A stretch of 64,000 nucleotides of DNA from Melioribacter sp. (GTDB taxonomy: Bacteria; Bacteroidota; Ignavibacteria; Ignavibacteriales; Melioribacteraceae). Position numbers and translations under genes: made by a program. The stretch is taken from contig DYHW01000004.1 in assembly GCA_020723965.1 (NCBI GenBank), positions 220,759-284,758 on the forward strand, given 5' to 3'. Shown here in pieces: positions 62,736 through 64,000 of the stretch (positions within the stretch are counted from its first letter, which is position 1; every line of letters begins with the position of its first letter). The notes under the pieces are model-generated. The model searched no databases. It had not been told where the DNA came from and worked only from the letters and a program-made list of their open reading frames with translations.

Positions 62736-63981
62736 ACTGTAAAATTCTCCTTTCGCCGGTTAGACCTCTATATTCATCTAATTCTTGAGATACTTCAAGT
62801 GTCCCTAAATATTCTCCATCAGAATTTCTTACTGCGTAATAAGCAATGTGAACAAACTTACCGTGTAGATTAATCCAAAATTTTGCAGCATCTTGTTTAC
62901 CGCTCTTAAAATCATCAACTATTTGATTAACTATATGCACGCTTGAAGGAGGATGACAAAACTGAACCTGTCTGCCAAGTACAGCTTTTGGTCTAGCAAA
63001 AATTCTTTTGCCGCTATTAGAAAAGAAACGCACTTTATCATCTTTATCAACAAAAGTTATATCAACGGGAAGAGCATTTATCAAAGATTCCAATTCTTCT
63101 TTTGTAAAAGAACCGGTTTCAAAACGAATTCTTTCGGAAGAATCAACGGAAACAGATTCATCTTCGGCAAAACTTGGCTTCCATTTAGTTTCGGGATAAT
63201 ACAAGCAATAACCAAAATCTTCACTTTGTTTTAAGATTTCAAACCAATCAATTTCTGTAAATGTATCCATACACATTGGAAAAAGTATCTGTTCTTCTTT
63301 ATAAATCATATCTTCAATAGCTTTGATAGTCGGTTGAAACATCATTTCAACAAAATCTAGAAAGCTTTGTGTATCAATATTTTTTGCTTCATCAAAAAGG
63401 GAAAAAGAAGATTTTAAGAAAGAACGAATTTCATCATGCTTTCCCCACATAACCATTGGCGGTCCGGTTATGTTATATTTTTCCATATAAGAAAAAACCA
63501 AATTTTCTTTTCGTAAATAATGTTTTTCAATATCCATTAAGGAATTAAACAAACTGCGTGTTTTCATAATTAGATCATCGGCGCTTTCATTTTTATTTCG
63601 TAGCGATGCTTCAACAAAAAGATGTTTTAGTTGATCTATTACTTTCCTTATTTCTTTATTCTCATTTATAAAGATATCAACCGGATGCCCTTCCGGGATT
63701 TTTTTTGCATTAGTTGTATCTAAACTTCCTTTTAATGCTTCAGAATGAAGATCGCAAAATTTTAATACTTCTTCTCTATCCAAACCTTCCTTTATTAATT
63801 CTTCCTCCGCTTGAACAACTTCGCCGTAAGGAACGCTTCCCATCGCTTCTTTTAATTTAGCTTTTGTTGTTTCAACATCTTGACCATTATGGAGTTCGAG
63901 AATAAGTTTTTTCAACTCATCAATTCTTTTTCTGCTATTATTTATTAGAAACTCCTGAAAAATTAAAAACTTTTTGAGCAA
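62725..63981 (-). CDS. DUF438 and hemerythrin domain protein with C-terminal PAS
   Basis: The protein has about 418 residues. DUF438 occupies about 15-85 (RIDELKKLILELHNGQD). A hemerythrin-like four-helix domain (about 98-245) supplies His and Glu ligands in IEKHYLRKENLVFSYME, WGKHDEIR and YKEEQILFPM. A PAS domain follows (about 290-410) with DITFVDKDDKVRFFS and VQFCHPPSSVHIV. Such proteins bind a di-iron site that may sense oxygen or nitric oxide. The TTG at 63981 is the likely start; the frame stays open to the window edge with no stop, so the gene could begin further upstream. Confidence 0.9.
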   Translation of the reverse strand: MLKKFLIFQEFLINNSRKRIDELKKLILELHNGQDVETTKAKLKEAMGSVPYGEVVQAEEELIKEGLDREEVLKFCDLHSEALKGSLDTTNAKKIPEGHPVDIFINENKEIRKVIDQLKHLFVEASLRNKNESADDLIMKTRSLFNSLMDIEKHYLRKENLVFSYMEKYNITGPPMVMWGKHDEIRSFLKSSFSLFDEAKNIDTQSFLDFVEMMFQPTIKAIEDMIYKEEQILFPMCMDTFTEIDWFEILKQSEDFGYCLYYPETKWKPSFAEDESVSVDSSERIRFETGSFTKEELESLINALPVDITFVDKDDKVRFFSNSGKRIFARPKAVLGRQVQFCHPPSSVHIVNQIVDDFKSGKQDAAKFWINLHGKFVHIAYYAVRNSDGEYLGTLEVSQELDEYRGLTGERRILQYDK

Positions 63982-64000
63982 TAGAGTTGTAAGAGAGTAA

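Noticed and set aside
1..64000. CRISPR array
   Set aside because: No regularly spaced direct repeats are present; the repeated hairpins near 60743-61444 are REP elements.

Overview
This is AT-rich DNA that looks like a free-living member of the Ignavibacteria (Bacteroidota/Chlorobi group). The evidence is a kelch protein ending in a type IX secretion sorting domain with the QNYPNPFNPST signature, an S46 dipeptidyl-peptidase, a DUF5916 outer-membrane protein, two TonB-dependent receptors, and sigma-54 with three of its activators. The assignment comes from family content and was not tested against any database.

Layout. 1-289 is the C-terminus of a secretin, followed by a palindromic repeat. 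548-7145 holds two two-component modules facing each other: a giant hybrid kinase plus a receiver/dimerisation protein on the + strand, and a kinase-receiver plus an NtrC-type regulator on the - strand. 7403-7802 has tRNA-Lys(TTT), a small GIY-YIG gene and a decayed copy of the tRNA. 7958-18207 contains housekeeping and surface genes (NYN nuclease, membrane protein, broken diacylglycerol kinase gene, S46 peptidase, alaS, ECF sigma/anti-sigma pair, PspC proteins). 18537-25059 has a frameshifted DUF2905 gene, a purine permease, OsmC, DUF2203 and a FecA-like receptor with a partner barrel. 25311-29938 is the hslV-hslU pair and an rpoN cluster on the - strand. 30191-39232 has DUF5916, the NAD de novo genes nadB-nadC-nadA, an esterase, a YjjX-type NTPase and PhzF.

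39311-45651 is the most unusual block: a lipoprotein, then a tight run of a GAF/sigma-54 activator, a Ser/Thr kinase with two PEGA domains, a kelch protein with a T9SS tail, and a DUF5683 membrane protein. 46002-54283 is a second signalling block: STAS, U32 protein, MFS transporter, PAS kinase, NtrC-type regulator, a second STAS, and a receiver-PP2C phosphatase. This resembles a partner-switching pathway without its RsbW-type kinase.

54317-58825 (- strand) carries a DUF4922/glycosyltransferase pair and a BtuB-like receptor. 59045-64000 has RlpA, a cysteine-containing Rrf2 regulator, a REP-associated transposase with its REP hairpins (one inside its own coding sequence), and a - strand group of methyltransferase, DUF1858 and hemerythrin/DUF438 genes.

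The window is dense in regulation: four histidine-kinase-like proteins, three sigma-54 activators plus sigma-54 itself, an ECF sigma factor, two STAS proteins, a PP2C phosphatase and a Ser/Thr kinase. No CRISPR array, rRNA or prophage was seen.
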